Shown: positions 1 to 12,000 of the stretch, piece after piece
Layout: every line of letters starts with the position of its first letter
How positions within the stretch are numbered: position 1 is the first letter of the stretch
Assembly (NCBI GenBank): GCA_914767715.1
Contig: OU612066.1
Coordinates: 8,313,001-8,377,000, forward strand
Source: Membranipora membranacea
Lineage: Eukaryota; Bryozoa; Gymnolaemata; Cheilostomatida; Membraniporidae
DNA: 64,000 nt
Direction of reading: 5' to 3'
Made by a program: the position numbers and the translations under genes
The notes under the pieces: model-generated
What the model was told of the DNA's origin: nothing
What the model saw: the letters and a program-made list of their open reading frames with translations, nothing else
Databases searched by the model: none

Positions 1-169
1 ACTAACTAATATTCTCCAAAGTTTCCGATCAATATGTTGACCGCTTAAGCGACTGTATTATCAGTGTAAAATGAGCTCCGCATTCAGACGATTTTGGCAT
101 TCATATGCATGAGATGACAGATATTTGGTGAAGGTAGATTGTGTAGCAGATCTGTTTACCTTATTTCAG

Positions 170-3100
170 CTTTTGTACTCAAACATGCTGTCAGCCATGG
201 CATACTGTGAGCTTGCCCAGAGAAATCCTGTGGAAAATGCAGTGGAAATACTGAAGAAGGCACTGGACAAGTTTTCACTAATGATTACCAATAGAGAGTA
301 TAACGATCTTCAAATCCCGTAAGTAGAATATCATTGTATCGTACTCAATTGAGGGAATGTTACTGTTTACCGTGGTGTTGAAATGCTTAGTGGTACAGAT
401 CCTTGTTCAAGAAATTTTAGTTTTTCCAAATGGAGTTCAAATTGTTACGATGATTTCCTCCAATATATGCTGAATGGTATTCAGATCGTACAAATTGTCA
501 TCCAGTTTCAATTATGAATCCAATACCTATCATTGAATTATATTCGTTTCCTAGACCCGATCAGGGAGATCCCATTGATGTTATCAAGGCGAGGCAACTG
601 TTACAGGCCTGTATTAGACAGGGTTCGCCTTTCCATGACAATGAGGAATATTCCTACATTGTGAAGCACCTCTCACGATTCAAGAGACTCACAAGTAAAG
701 ACTTGAAATATATGTTTGATAAGCCAAAAGATTCCGGAATGTATCTTCAAGAAGGCCACCTTAACGAAAGGTCAGTGATCTTAGTTTAACTTTTGAAAAC
801 CACCATTAACAATTTCATAGTATATAACCTTGTCATTTCAATTAGAGGAATTCATAGTCATCAGCCAAGGAGAAGTACATAGAAGTTTGCCTTAAATACA
901 ACTTATGTCATGAACAAAAACTCATCTCGTATAATTGATAAGATATTAATAGACAAGAGGTTAATAAGTACGTGTGTATCCAGAAATCCCATAGTTATTT
1001 ATATAGACATATGTCTTGGTTACCTCCCAAATGAAACCTTGTTTTGAATCAAAACCGTAATTGAGATTAACATACCTTGAGCTGAAATGATATCTGTCTA
1101 CTAGTCTTTTAGCTTTAGAGCCCGCCACACTGTGTCTCACTCTTTTATCTAACACATGAACAAAAGATTCCATCATCAAATATTGCACAGCTAGTTATGC
1201 AATTGAATCTGTTTCATAGCAGATAAAAAAGTAGTGACAATCACAATGTCTAAGATTGTCATTGGTCGGAATGATGAAATAGGGAAACATCTGTGAGACA
1301 AAGTACACAATGTTCTTTGTCTATGATTTGACTGGTCATCACCACACTTTTTGCACTATGTTGAATCTACATCGACATTTTTACAAAGAAAGAAAAAATG
1401 AGAGTTCTGTTTTCTCTTGCGTTTTTTTTAGATATTACAAACAGTTGCTGGCAGATAACATGATTACACAACGAGTGATCCAAGAGAAGATATACATGAT
1501 AGAGATCTTGATTGAGATTTACTTCGTGTGGGTCCGGGTACCAAGCTTCAGTCAGCAAGGTAAATGTGGTTGTATAGCCTGACTCCCTTCCAACTGACTT
1601 GTGATAATGCACCTCACATTAAACTCGAGGTACTAATCTTTGACAATATCTTTGTAGCTAATAATGGTACTGGTAAGTAGTCCTTGTGTGCAGTGCGGGC
1701 TTAAATCATTCATTAGTTACATTTCAGCTCCAAATTAAGTCTAACATTTCAACCCACACACACATTATTCACTTATAAGTTGTACTGCCCACACCTCCAC
1801 AAGGCCTACAGTGATCGATTTCAGCATTTCCCTACCCCTGGCATAATAGTTTAATCATGATCCCTTATTTTATGTTATACCAAGGCATTATTCATACATA
1901 CCAACCATATGAGTTAGGTTGTTTGGCTCCTTTTATTCATCTCAAATTTGAATACTTTCATCGTTAAATGTTAGTTAGCGTTCATGTGTTAGTTAGTTGT
2001 GTTAGTTAGTTGTGTTAGTTAGTTGTGTTAGTTAGTTGTGTTAGTTAGTTGTGTTAGTTAGTTGTGTTAGTTAGCGTTCACGTGAGCGCTATCTCATCCC
2101 AGCAGAGTTAGCGTTAACTTTGTCAAAGTTTACTCATCAGTGCAACTGACTGTTTTTTGAGTTTATAACATTCTCGAGTGATCAATCATTATGTATGTAA
2201 ATAATATTTAATGTATGGAAATGCTCTTTACAGTGTGTCTAATCTAAAGCATGATTCACTTTAATTCATTGGACTAGTGTAAGAAGACAAGTCTTACTTT
2301 CTGGACACAGTATGATGCTTTGTTACCTATTACCACTGTTCCTCTGCTCATCTTACAAACAGCTGAGTAATTTAACCGTTTTTCCAGCTGATGGTTGGTT
2401 AGCTGAGGCAGAGTCCTGTGCTAAAGCAGCTTTGTACCTGTGTGAGCATGTACGCAACCAGTACAGTGTACCACTGATGACTGAGGTGATTGTGGAGCGG
2501 GAACTACTCTCTATTCAGCTCAGGATGGAAGAACCAGATATAGCTGACATACTCCGCCGATATGAGGGTGAGTGATGACATGCAGGTAACAAGGTTGGTC
2601 CCCCGTAACTTGACTAGCCAATGTGTTGACTCTGATCTGAATGGTCAATCAGATCAGAACCAACGCAATGGCTAGATTTGGCTCTAGAATCTGAGGTTTG
2701 TGCTAAAATTTGCCACATCAATGTTGTGGTATGACATTCACTTCATATCAGGATTTTTTTAGAGCAAATGCAACTGATAAGATAAAATAAGACAAAATAT
2801 AACTTCATATGTGTCGTTATACTATGTTTGTTATTTTTATGCTTTAAAATTTGATCAATTTGCCCATTCTCCCTGATTCTCCCTGATCTGCCTAACTCAA
2901 ACAAATAAACACAATAATTGTAATATAAATCTGATAACAGTGCTTGAGAAAGTGTCAGAAGATGAACAGAGGAGATATGGCTGGGAGTATGGAATCAGGA
3001 GAACTGACTTTGAGAAGGACAAATACCACAGACTGGTGTGCAAAGAGGAGCAAGCAATGTGCCAAGGTGATTTAAAATCAATTGATATGTGGAGAATTTT

Positions 3101-5305
3101 GCACAATCAAACATCTGAATGTTTTGCGCTGTAATATTAAATAATAAATTTTGATAGGCCTCTCTATGCTACTGTCATTTCAGCCTCATTAGATGTTAAT
3201 TGATTATGTGAGGGCTCCCTCTTCTGAAATAATGAAATACAAGATTTTCATTTCAAATTTGTGTGAGAGCGACCATCACAACACATTCTACATCAATGAA
3301 ACTGGCATCACATGTGGTGAAACCCGCTGTGCGGACAATAAGTGTTTTCTTTTGAACAAATACCTGGATGCATTGTGGCTGTAATAGAACTGGTACGCTT
3401 TATCTGTTATATCAATACTGCATGGAAATAAAAACGATCATACTTCTATATACAGGGCTTCGCTACGATGAGGCTGTCAGAAGGGATGAGGCAGGGACTG
3501 AGGAGATTTTTGAAGCTGGACAGAAACTTTTTGAGGAATTGCTAGAGGAGAGTAGTAGATTCAACGACAATCAAACACTATCTAAAACACACAAGTATGT
3601 TCTTATTTCCCACTTGTCCATCCAGTCTATTCCAAGTACTGTACCATATTGTTTTAACTACGTGAAGAGCAGATTGGGGTATTGAAATTTAAATAAGGAC
3701 AAATTAGAATTCAAGGACTATCATATTCATGGCTGGTTGTCCATATGATTAGAATATTTTCACGGGCGTCCATCCTGATCTACAAGCCTACCTAGTCCCC
3801 TCCCGAATCAATCTACAGCTTATTAAAATGGATCAACCAAGTTGAATATGATCAAATATACTGTACTGCCATAAATTCCCGAATCTCCATACTTTTACAA
3901 AGATATAAATGACATGTTTTTACGTATTTCTTCAACTTCGGAGTTTACAACCAAATTTTTAAAGTCGGGCAACTTCCATTCTTCCATGTCAAAATAATAG
4001 AGAACTAAGCTGTTCAAATATGCGCCATTTAGGATCTTCAAACTTATATCATCTATTGCTAATGCACACTGATGTGACAAAGACTGAATACACGGAGAAA
4101 ATACTGAAGCTTTTCTATCGTTTTTCACCAAATGATCAAGGCCATCATACTGAAGGGGATTTTCTTCAGAGTGATGTGATGAGGGTCTGAAAATTTACAA
4201 AAGCTTGTGTAAACTTCTCTATACTGCTCTCATATATTTGCAGAAAACATGCTGCATTTTTGCACAAATGTCAGAAGAATAAATCTGCAATCAGAGCAAT
4301 TCTAGACGCTATGTATTATCTCAACACCTTTTTGAGAAATGATCCAAATGCCGAGTCGTCAGAATTTCCTGAGCAGACAAACTGTGGAAAGTTCATAGCC
4401 CTCTATAAGGTGCTAGATCGTTACTACGGGGACTGGCAACGCACAGATCACCCTCCCAGGTAATATCATCAGGTGTATTTAGTTCTTTGGTTTTACATCC
4501 TTGTGCTTCCTAGCCCATTTCTATGATTATTTCTACTGTAAGAGTTGTTATCGCGAAAACCGTATTCTAAGTTCAGCGCGAATTCCCCATACCTTGTATA
4601 AAACTGGATGGTTGCAGTTGTAGCTATTGTTAGCAGCCAGCCAACTTGGTCCATGCTGAAGGTAAGTTTTATCCTTTAAGTCCTATGTCTTTATTACAAT
4701 GTATTGTCTTGTGATAATTAGAATAGCCAGATACGGGTTAGGATATTTGTGCATCACTGACTTTGCTTCATCTATCCGCAGACTGTCCACATTTGTAACT
4801 GATGGTGATGATGCACACAGGATTGATTACTTACACAAGTTTTATCTGCACTACAAAGAGCACCATCCGGAGGCCCAGGCTGATGGTGGGAGTAAATTTC
4901 AAGTGATGGAAGACCTGATACCGTATGACTATCTATCTCCGGTGAGTCATAGCCTGTAGTTGTGGCTGAGTATGGAATGATCTAGCCAGGGGTCGCAGGC
5001 TGCTTCTCTGCTTTACAGTTTGAATATTAGGAGTTGCCCTTTCGTCAGAGTTACCTTTTGCGAGCGAAGTGGTGTCATTTACTATTGTTTCGAGATAAGT
5101 TAAACTGATCAGAGCAGTCTTTTTGGAAGGCTGACGTTTGATTTGTTCTGACATTCAGGAAAATGACTAGTTGTTCTAGTGCACATAGTCCTGTATATTA
5201 AGTATTTGGCTGTCATGCTTGTCTATATCTAATTTGTAGGAGGACAGGCAGTATCACCCCGAAGAGGGAGCAGCTCCATCATCGCCTGTGCAGGCGAGTA
5301 ACTAG
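170..5305 (+). CDS. Unrecognised helical (TPR-like) protein, C-terminal 459 residues in nine exons
   Basis: Exons 170-318, 555-770, 1432-1559, 2388-2567, 2941-3066, 3456-3594, 4244-4459, 4782-4941 and 5240-5305 chain in one frame across GT/AG sites and end in TAG. The first exon is preceded by a splice acceptor (ttatttcag), so the gene begins left of the window. The product is rich in Leu, Ala, Glu, Lys and aromatics, with amphipathic helical stretches such as AYCELAQRNPVENAVEILKK and GWLAEAESCAKAALYLCEHV. These suggest an alpha-solenoid or TPR-type scaffold, but no repeat register can be fixed. The tail is short and polar (PSSPVQASN). No transmembrane segment or catalytic motif is seen. I do not recognise the family. 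A cilium or cytoskeleton scaffold is a guess only. Exon structure is well supported; function is unknown. Confidence 0.8.
1985..2075. repeat. Seven-copy 13-bp tandem repeat
   Basis: Seven consecutive copies of TGTGTTAGTTAGT lie in the intron between exons 3 and 4 of the first gene. Copies one to six are identical, and the last ends in C instead of T. The array is bracketed by two near-identical TTAGTTAGCGTTCAYG segments, so its outer boundary may be slightly wider. Confidence 0.9.
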
Positions 5306-5316
5306 ATATGGAGCCC

Positions 5317-5322
5317 AATAAA
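5317..5322 (+). terminator. Poly(A) signal of the first gene
   Basis: AATAAA lies 12 nt after the TAG stop at 5303-5305, giving a very short 3' UTR. No other signal is nearer, and the next coding exon in the plus direction begins about 700 bp later. Confidence 0.6.
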
Positions 5323-6027
5323 GACATAACATCCTGGTAGCTGCTCATGACTCATAGTATCAGAGCAAAGTTAATCATTCCAACCTGTTACAGGTTTTCT
5401 ATATTTTGTGCCATTTATTATATCATTCTATACGCTTTTTCATGACAATCAAATCTTTGTATTGATGATTCCGCATCCTTAAAGATTTTTTACCCTTTAT
5501 CTTAGTACCCATAATCCTATTTCAATGAGCTCTCACCAAATAATAAAACTGAAAAAGCTCAAGTTAAATGCACCAATTGAGGACAGCGTTTGCTTGCTCA
5601 AACTTTACCTATGCAAAATATCATTCTCTGTGTGACCAACGCCTGGATTGGGCTGTCAGTGATTTTTTTGTTTGTGATACCTTGTGATGTCTGAGAGTAT
5701 GTCAGTACTCTGGCGTCAAATACTTTCTCCTTTCATATGCTTATGAATTTAAATATATTTTTATTTTCCTACTTGTTGATGATCATTTTTATAACGTAAG
5801 TGTTAACAACTTCAGCCTTTTGTTTTAGATACTATGAACTAGGTTAAAGCAATCATAGATTATAATTTTTACACACAATTCTACATACATTCTACTGCAA
5901 AAGATTAAGAAACACGATAATATATATTCATGGAAGAAACTACTGTGTTCTCGTATTGCTGTGTAAACTACTGGCGACTGAGAACTAAATAAATATCAGA
6001 GCAATATCTTCATGCACCATTTTACAG
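5323..6027. other. Spacer between the first gene and the TTC31-like gene
   Basis: AT-rich, with no open reading frame flanked by convincing splice sites. It must hold the 3' cleavage site of the first gene. If the exon at 6028 is the second exon of its gene, it also holds an untranslated first exon that I cannot place. Confidence 0.4.
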
Positions 6028-6030
6028 AAA

Positions 6031-9000
6031 ATGGTAAGGTTAACTCAACATGAGGATAGGTTGTCGATACCTGTTGTCAATGACCCAACCAAGGTGAACA
6101 TGATGCTAGAGCCGAGCATCTTATGTCCCGCTCAAAGTTTTGCTAAGCCGTAAGTGTGATTTTGTCTCTCTTTTTTTCCGGCACTTAGCATGAGATGACT
6201 GTTGATTTAAATGAATATCACGCTGACAAAAAGTGCTGCCATGATAAGCTCATACAGATTGTTTGATTTCAATGACAATACCATTAGAACCTCAGTAATT
6301 AGTCAAAGTTAGTCAAATCTTTTTTGGCTTTCAAAAGTTAAAAGTGAATGTGAGATCATGGTCAAAGTATTAAAACAGTTGCGGCCGCAGGAGATCAAAT
6401 GATTAATTTATTCAGTTTTGTGTTAGGAAGCTCAATGAGTTATAGCTATCAAAGGACCTTACAAAGTTGAAGGGTGTGCATCCATGCTTGCCTGAGGAAA
6501 ATGTTCCAATATTTTTTCCTAGAATATTATGGTTGTCTGCTCTTTTTTCACTGCTGCTTACTTTTAGTCACGTGACCGGTTTTTCTATCACAAAATGGCT
6601 GCACTCAATTGAGTTCCCAATGGATTGTTAGTAATGGATTGTTTTCAATGAATTGGGTTGCTAATTCTTTAGTTGTTGCTGTTTTCAGACGATGAAACTG
6701 ACATTGGATGAAGCTTACAGTATTCTGAAGTTGCCATACGGTATTTGATCCAATATTATTCTACTAAAACCAAAGATACTAGTCACTAGCTAGAGTAGTT
6801 GTACTTGCTCCATCTATTCTTAGTTTCTTACATTGGCTCCATCTTACTAATTCTTAAACTTAAAACTGTACTAGCTAACTAAACTGAATCAATCATTTTT
6901 GTAATCAAAGCAAGGATGTGAGGCTGAGTATCTGAAAGGTGGACAAAGAAATATCCTTGAATTAGGCTAACTACTAAGCCAATGTTATGTAGTGTGTGAC
7001 TAAACAAACAGTACAATGCGATGCGGTCACAGGACAGAACAATCGAATCAGTGCAACTGCAAAACTGTGCTTTTCAGCAATCATCATTTATATTTGATCA
7101 TCATCATCTTGACAGGGATTAGACCAGTAGGGATTGTCCCTCAAATGATCATTATCATCAGTCCTAATTGTATATCTGCATGGTAGAGATGGCATGATTG
7201 TCTGCTTTATTATTGATTGAGCCCGAGTTGTTTGAATAATACTAAGAAAATTTTTTAAATTATTATCATAATGGTTATTATCTTATCTCCAAAAGCGTGC
7301 CCTTAATCTGGTATTAGGTGTAGCTGTAGTTTGGTGTCAGCGCATCAATTGCCTGTTGTTGGTCCGCATATTTGAGAGATTGGTGTGATTGTGTGAGTTA
7401 GAAGAGAAAGTTGAACGGTTAATGAGGATGACTGAAATCCTGCAACAGGGCTAGATCTCGACCACGGTGCCTCCAATGATTTCGTATATACATATTATAC
7501 AATGAATTTTATAGACAAAGTATATGTTTGGTATGTTTGAAGGCCCCGTGATCAAGATAAGGCCTACGACAACTCTAGAGCCAGTGGCAAGTTACAGTGA
7601 CAGTTTTAAGTGGTGGTATATTATGTAGATATCAGTTAACCTAGGCCGCACTTGATAATTTTTGGTTGGACACTAATTTTGTCCTGTGTACTGTACTAAT
7701 TTAAGTCAAATATCTCCAGTTGACTTGAAGGCTATTGTATATATAAGGGGGTTTTAACAGAACCAAACTAACCTGCACTGCTAGTTAAGTAACAGCGGAG
7801 ATACAGGCAAGAACTGTATGTAACCTCCAAGGGCCCAATCCAAGGTAGGAGCTAGGTCTGTGTATTAGCAGTCAAATACACTCTTTAACCATAAAAAAAC
7901 TGAAAAGCATAGCCATCATACACACACACAGGGATATATTTAATTATAATATTGAACCATTATTACTTATAGACTACAACCCTTGCACAACTGGCGCACC
8001 TTGCTTCATTGGGCACAGTTTTGCTCATTCGGGTTTACAAACATACTTCTCACAGTTTCTGTGAAAAATTGAGTACGAGCGGATTGCTCCCACGTATAGC
8101 GAGATATTGTTGATGTTGATGAAATCTCCTAACCAGTTTGAAACCTTTTTAGGTGCAGGACCTACAGAGGTGATTTTGCAGTACAAATCGGTAGCATCAC
8201 AACACCACTTGAGCAACTCTCTCAAAGTGAGTGGCAAGTATTGCAAGCAATAGCAGACTGAAGTCTCACTTGAGCAGCTCTGTTGTAGTACTTTGATTTC
8301 CAAAACAAAAAATCTTAGCAGCTGTAGTAGATGATTTTGTGAAGGAGTGCTGCAACTTTTTTGTATTGAATTTGATACTGGCACAATAATGATGTTCATC
8401 GCTGTCCATTGATATGGTATGATATGATACCTCAGTGTCGCTGTCTATTATAGAAGTTCCAGTTGGCTTCGTGTGCATACAAGAGGATAACGTGTCCCTC
8501 CAACTCTGATTACGTTGATATGGACATGGTAAGTTGGTGGGTAAATTTATAACTGACTGGGTCACCTGTCAATATACGGTCTGTTCTAAGCTGAACTAGA
8601 TTTTATCTTCACCGTGTTATAATGCTGGTCCAAAATGCCTCAAATTGAAAAAAAAAGTCACGTAGTTTTGTTTTGAGCTTGTTGAAGGGATGAAATGAAC
8701 CGTTAACAACCATAGATACTAATCCATCTTCTTGTCGTATGACCAATAAGAGTTGATTTTACACTCAGTTGGAATGTATGCAGATGAGTTCCTTAGTATT
8801 GTTAATTATCCTCCCGCATGGGTCTGCAGATGTGTCTGGTTATCAGGACAATAGTGACGTGATCTGTTTTCTTTTACATAGGAGACCATGAAGGACCTAT
8901 TCAAGAACATCATTTTTGGTTCCGTGGACGTGAGAAGTAAGTTCTCTATTTCCACAACAGTACTATCACCTATTTATTGTTATTCAGCTGATGGCTGAGT

Positions 9001-12000
9001 TTTTCTGTAGTCTGTCTGTTTCGTAACCATTTTTCATCACCACAATCCTTCATTGCTAATAATTATTGTTGCCAAGCTGAAAGTTTTTTGGATTTGTAGT
9101 TTATTTGAGTGAGCATGATATCCTAATGCAACACGCCTGTGAAGTCTCAAAAATAACATATTTGTGTTACTATTAAGCGACTGATTTGCTGTTGTAGATG
9201 GAAATGGGATTCATGATGATGACAGCTGTTCCAGTGATTATTCTGATGGTGAGTTGGCCCTGGTGTGATTCTGTAATGCTAAATTGGAGTAGGGTGCTCG
9301 CTCCTATCAAGTCGGTTGCAACAAGTTCACTGGTCACAAAATCACCGGTCCTATTTTGGAGTTGTCACTCTTTTATTTATAAGTTCGAAGGATGTCTGCG
9401 CTAAAATAACACTACTTCTTAACGTAAGCTGTCTTTTATTCTTTCGGGTAACTATACTGTACCGTTTGAAGTCTATATGCAACCTGTTTGATTTTAGATG
9501 AATATGACAGTATTTCTCAACAAAACAGACAGGTAAGCATTGACCACAAGCTTAAATATCAGAAACATCAGAACCACAAACTAGTTTCATTATGCCCTGC
9601 TGTTACTGTTCGAATGGATTGAAATACTAATCTTGTTCTCAAGACAATTATCATCCTCCTCACAGATCTTAGTTATTGACTTATTACCCTCTGCAATATA
9701 TCCGAGCAATGTGTCCATATGCCTCCACATTAACTATAAATAACAGATGAATTATTCACATCGACCCCATTTTTGTTATTATCACTCCCTTTCATATTGT
9801 TATACAATAGTTATTGCTGCTGCTAATATGGATTTAATTAGAGGTAGTTCTGATCTAATTATGGTTGATTGATGTCTGTAGCAAAGGGAGCAAATGGCCA
9901 AAGAATTGATAGGCGAAGAGGAAAAAGAGAAAAAGAAAGCAGAAAAACGTAGAGCAAAAAAGAAGGTAGATGTTTCACTAATTTTGATAAAGTAATGTTG
10001 TCCAGTAACAATTTTATTGTCAATTTAAAAAAACATTGCTTGGTTTTATAAAATTTGCAAATATTGTCATGCCCACATCATAGCTTTCTAACTGGATATG
10101 CCAATAGCCACAATCATAACATGCCTAATACCTGTGTAACTTAGAGGAAGTCCAGATGAAATGATAGTTTTTTTCTGATGTGTCTGTGCACTTACCCATC
10201 AATCTCATCACTGTGTCCACCATGACATTAGGAACTGCTACTGGGATCAATATTCGCTTTTGGTTACTCTGTTTATAGAAACGCAGAGAGAAAAAGAAGT
10301 TGGAAAAAGAGCAAGAACATTTAGCCAACAATGGAGGTGGTGACGTAAAACCTGACACAGCCAATGGCATTAGGTATGATAAAGAACTGGTCATTCCACA
10401 CCACTGTTATCTAGTGATCAATAGAGAAGCCTATATCTATGAGATTGATATGACTTCCAAATGATAATCACATTGTTACCATTAATATATATAATCATCA
10501 TCGTCCCCATGGTAGGTTAACGCCCAGGTCCAAAACTACCATCTTTATTGGAGTTATGTTCAACTGTTACAAGGAGAAGCAACTCCGAGTTCAGATAAGG
10601 ACAGTGATCCTACCATAAATGTATATGAATCAAGTTATTTAAACTGTAACATATTACCCATATCACTCTTATTTATCGATTTCGTTTGGTAACTGGTGTC
10701 AGTGGATATAAATCAATCATCATTACTTATTATTATTGTTATAGATCTTCCGACGAAGGGGAAGGTATCGATCCTAACGCAGCTTTTGTCAAGAAAAATA
10801 AAAAGAAGAAGGCAGATTCTGCATCAGCTTCTCAATCTAAAAGTGATATTACAAATCTGGTGTCCACATCCGGGGCATTGAGTAAAAAACAAGCTGATAG
10901 CTCAGATGTAAGTGTCACTGTAAATTTCTTCATTGTTCAGTAGGCCTATTAATATCACTGTCGCGGATGGAAGTCTTTAAATTTTGAATCTGAATCAATG
11001 TCATTTAATAAAGTACCCAATTGTTTGATCATTTGGTCATGTTCCATAGTTACAACACTGTCCCAGATGATAGTTTTAATATGTCAATTTTCACTCATGT
11101 GTCACTGAAAATGTACCCACTTGTTCAATGCAGCTTACCAAAAGCTGGTTATCAAGAAAAATGATCCCCCTGTGGTTCATCCTTGTCCTTTATCCCCAAA
11201 ATGTCAGGCTAGCTCTGATCGCTGTTGTCATACAAGGAAAAATATTGACATATCTTGTAACTAATGTACTATAATAACTTTTTGTAGCCTGGTGAAAACG
11301 GTAACAGTAAAGGAAAAAGTCGTCTTGTTGCCAGTAAGTTCATCTCTATTCTAGAGGAGTAGAGTATTCATCTTTTAGCACACACTTGATATATATAGTG
11401 AAATTAATTGCTAACTAGCATCTTTATTTAAACTCCCATTGTAGCTGACTTGAATTGGTGCTTGCTTATATTATTAAGTCACACACAAACTACGCTAGCT
11501 GAACTCTGCCTAGTATTTACTCCCGTAGGATGTTTACTTCTATAAGAGTGTTGAGCGAAAGAGAGAGCTATGTCATCGCTGTGCAAAATTTTTGTAAGTG
11601 CTGCCTGGTTGCACCATATAAAGGTCAGCGATACCGGACCTTTACAACTAACAGGATGTTTTTTGTCACCAAATATATTTCATTTTGCTAATTTCATTTG
11701 GCCATTCCTCTAAATTCTTCAACTTCAGTGCAGGCAAAATTTGTATTATGAATAATCACTGAGATGATTCCCAAAATTCTCCATCAACGTAGGTTCCTGT
11801 ATACATATACATAAATACAGACATAATCCGATCCCATGCACCAATATATAAATATAATAAAGAGATGTTTATGTGTTTTTAAATCCACCAGAAAACCTCC
11901 TTCGATCACAATAATGATGTGACATGTAGGTGTTGTAGCTTTTTCCCCCTGTAAAAGCTACAGGGGGCTGTAGGAGCCTGCTAGTCACAGTGACATGTTC

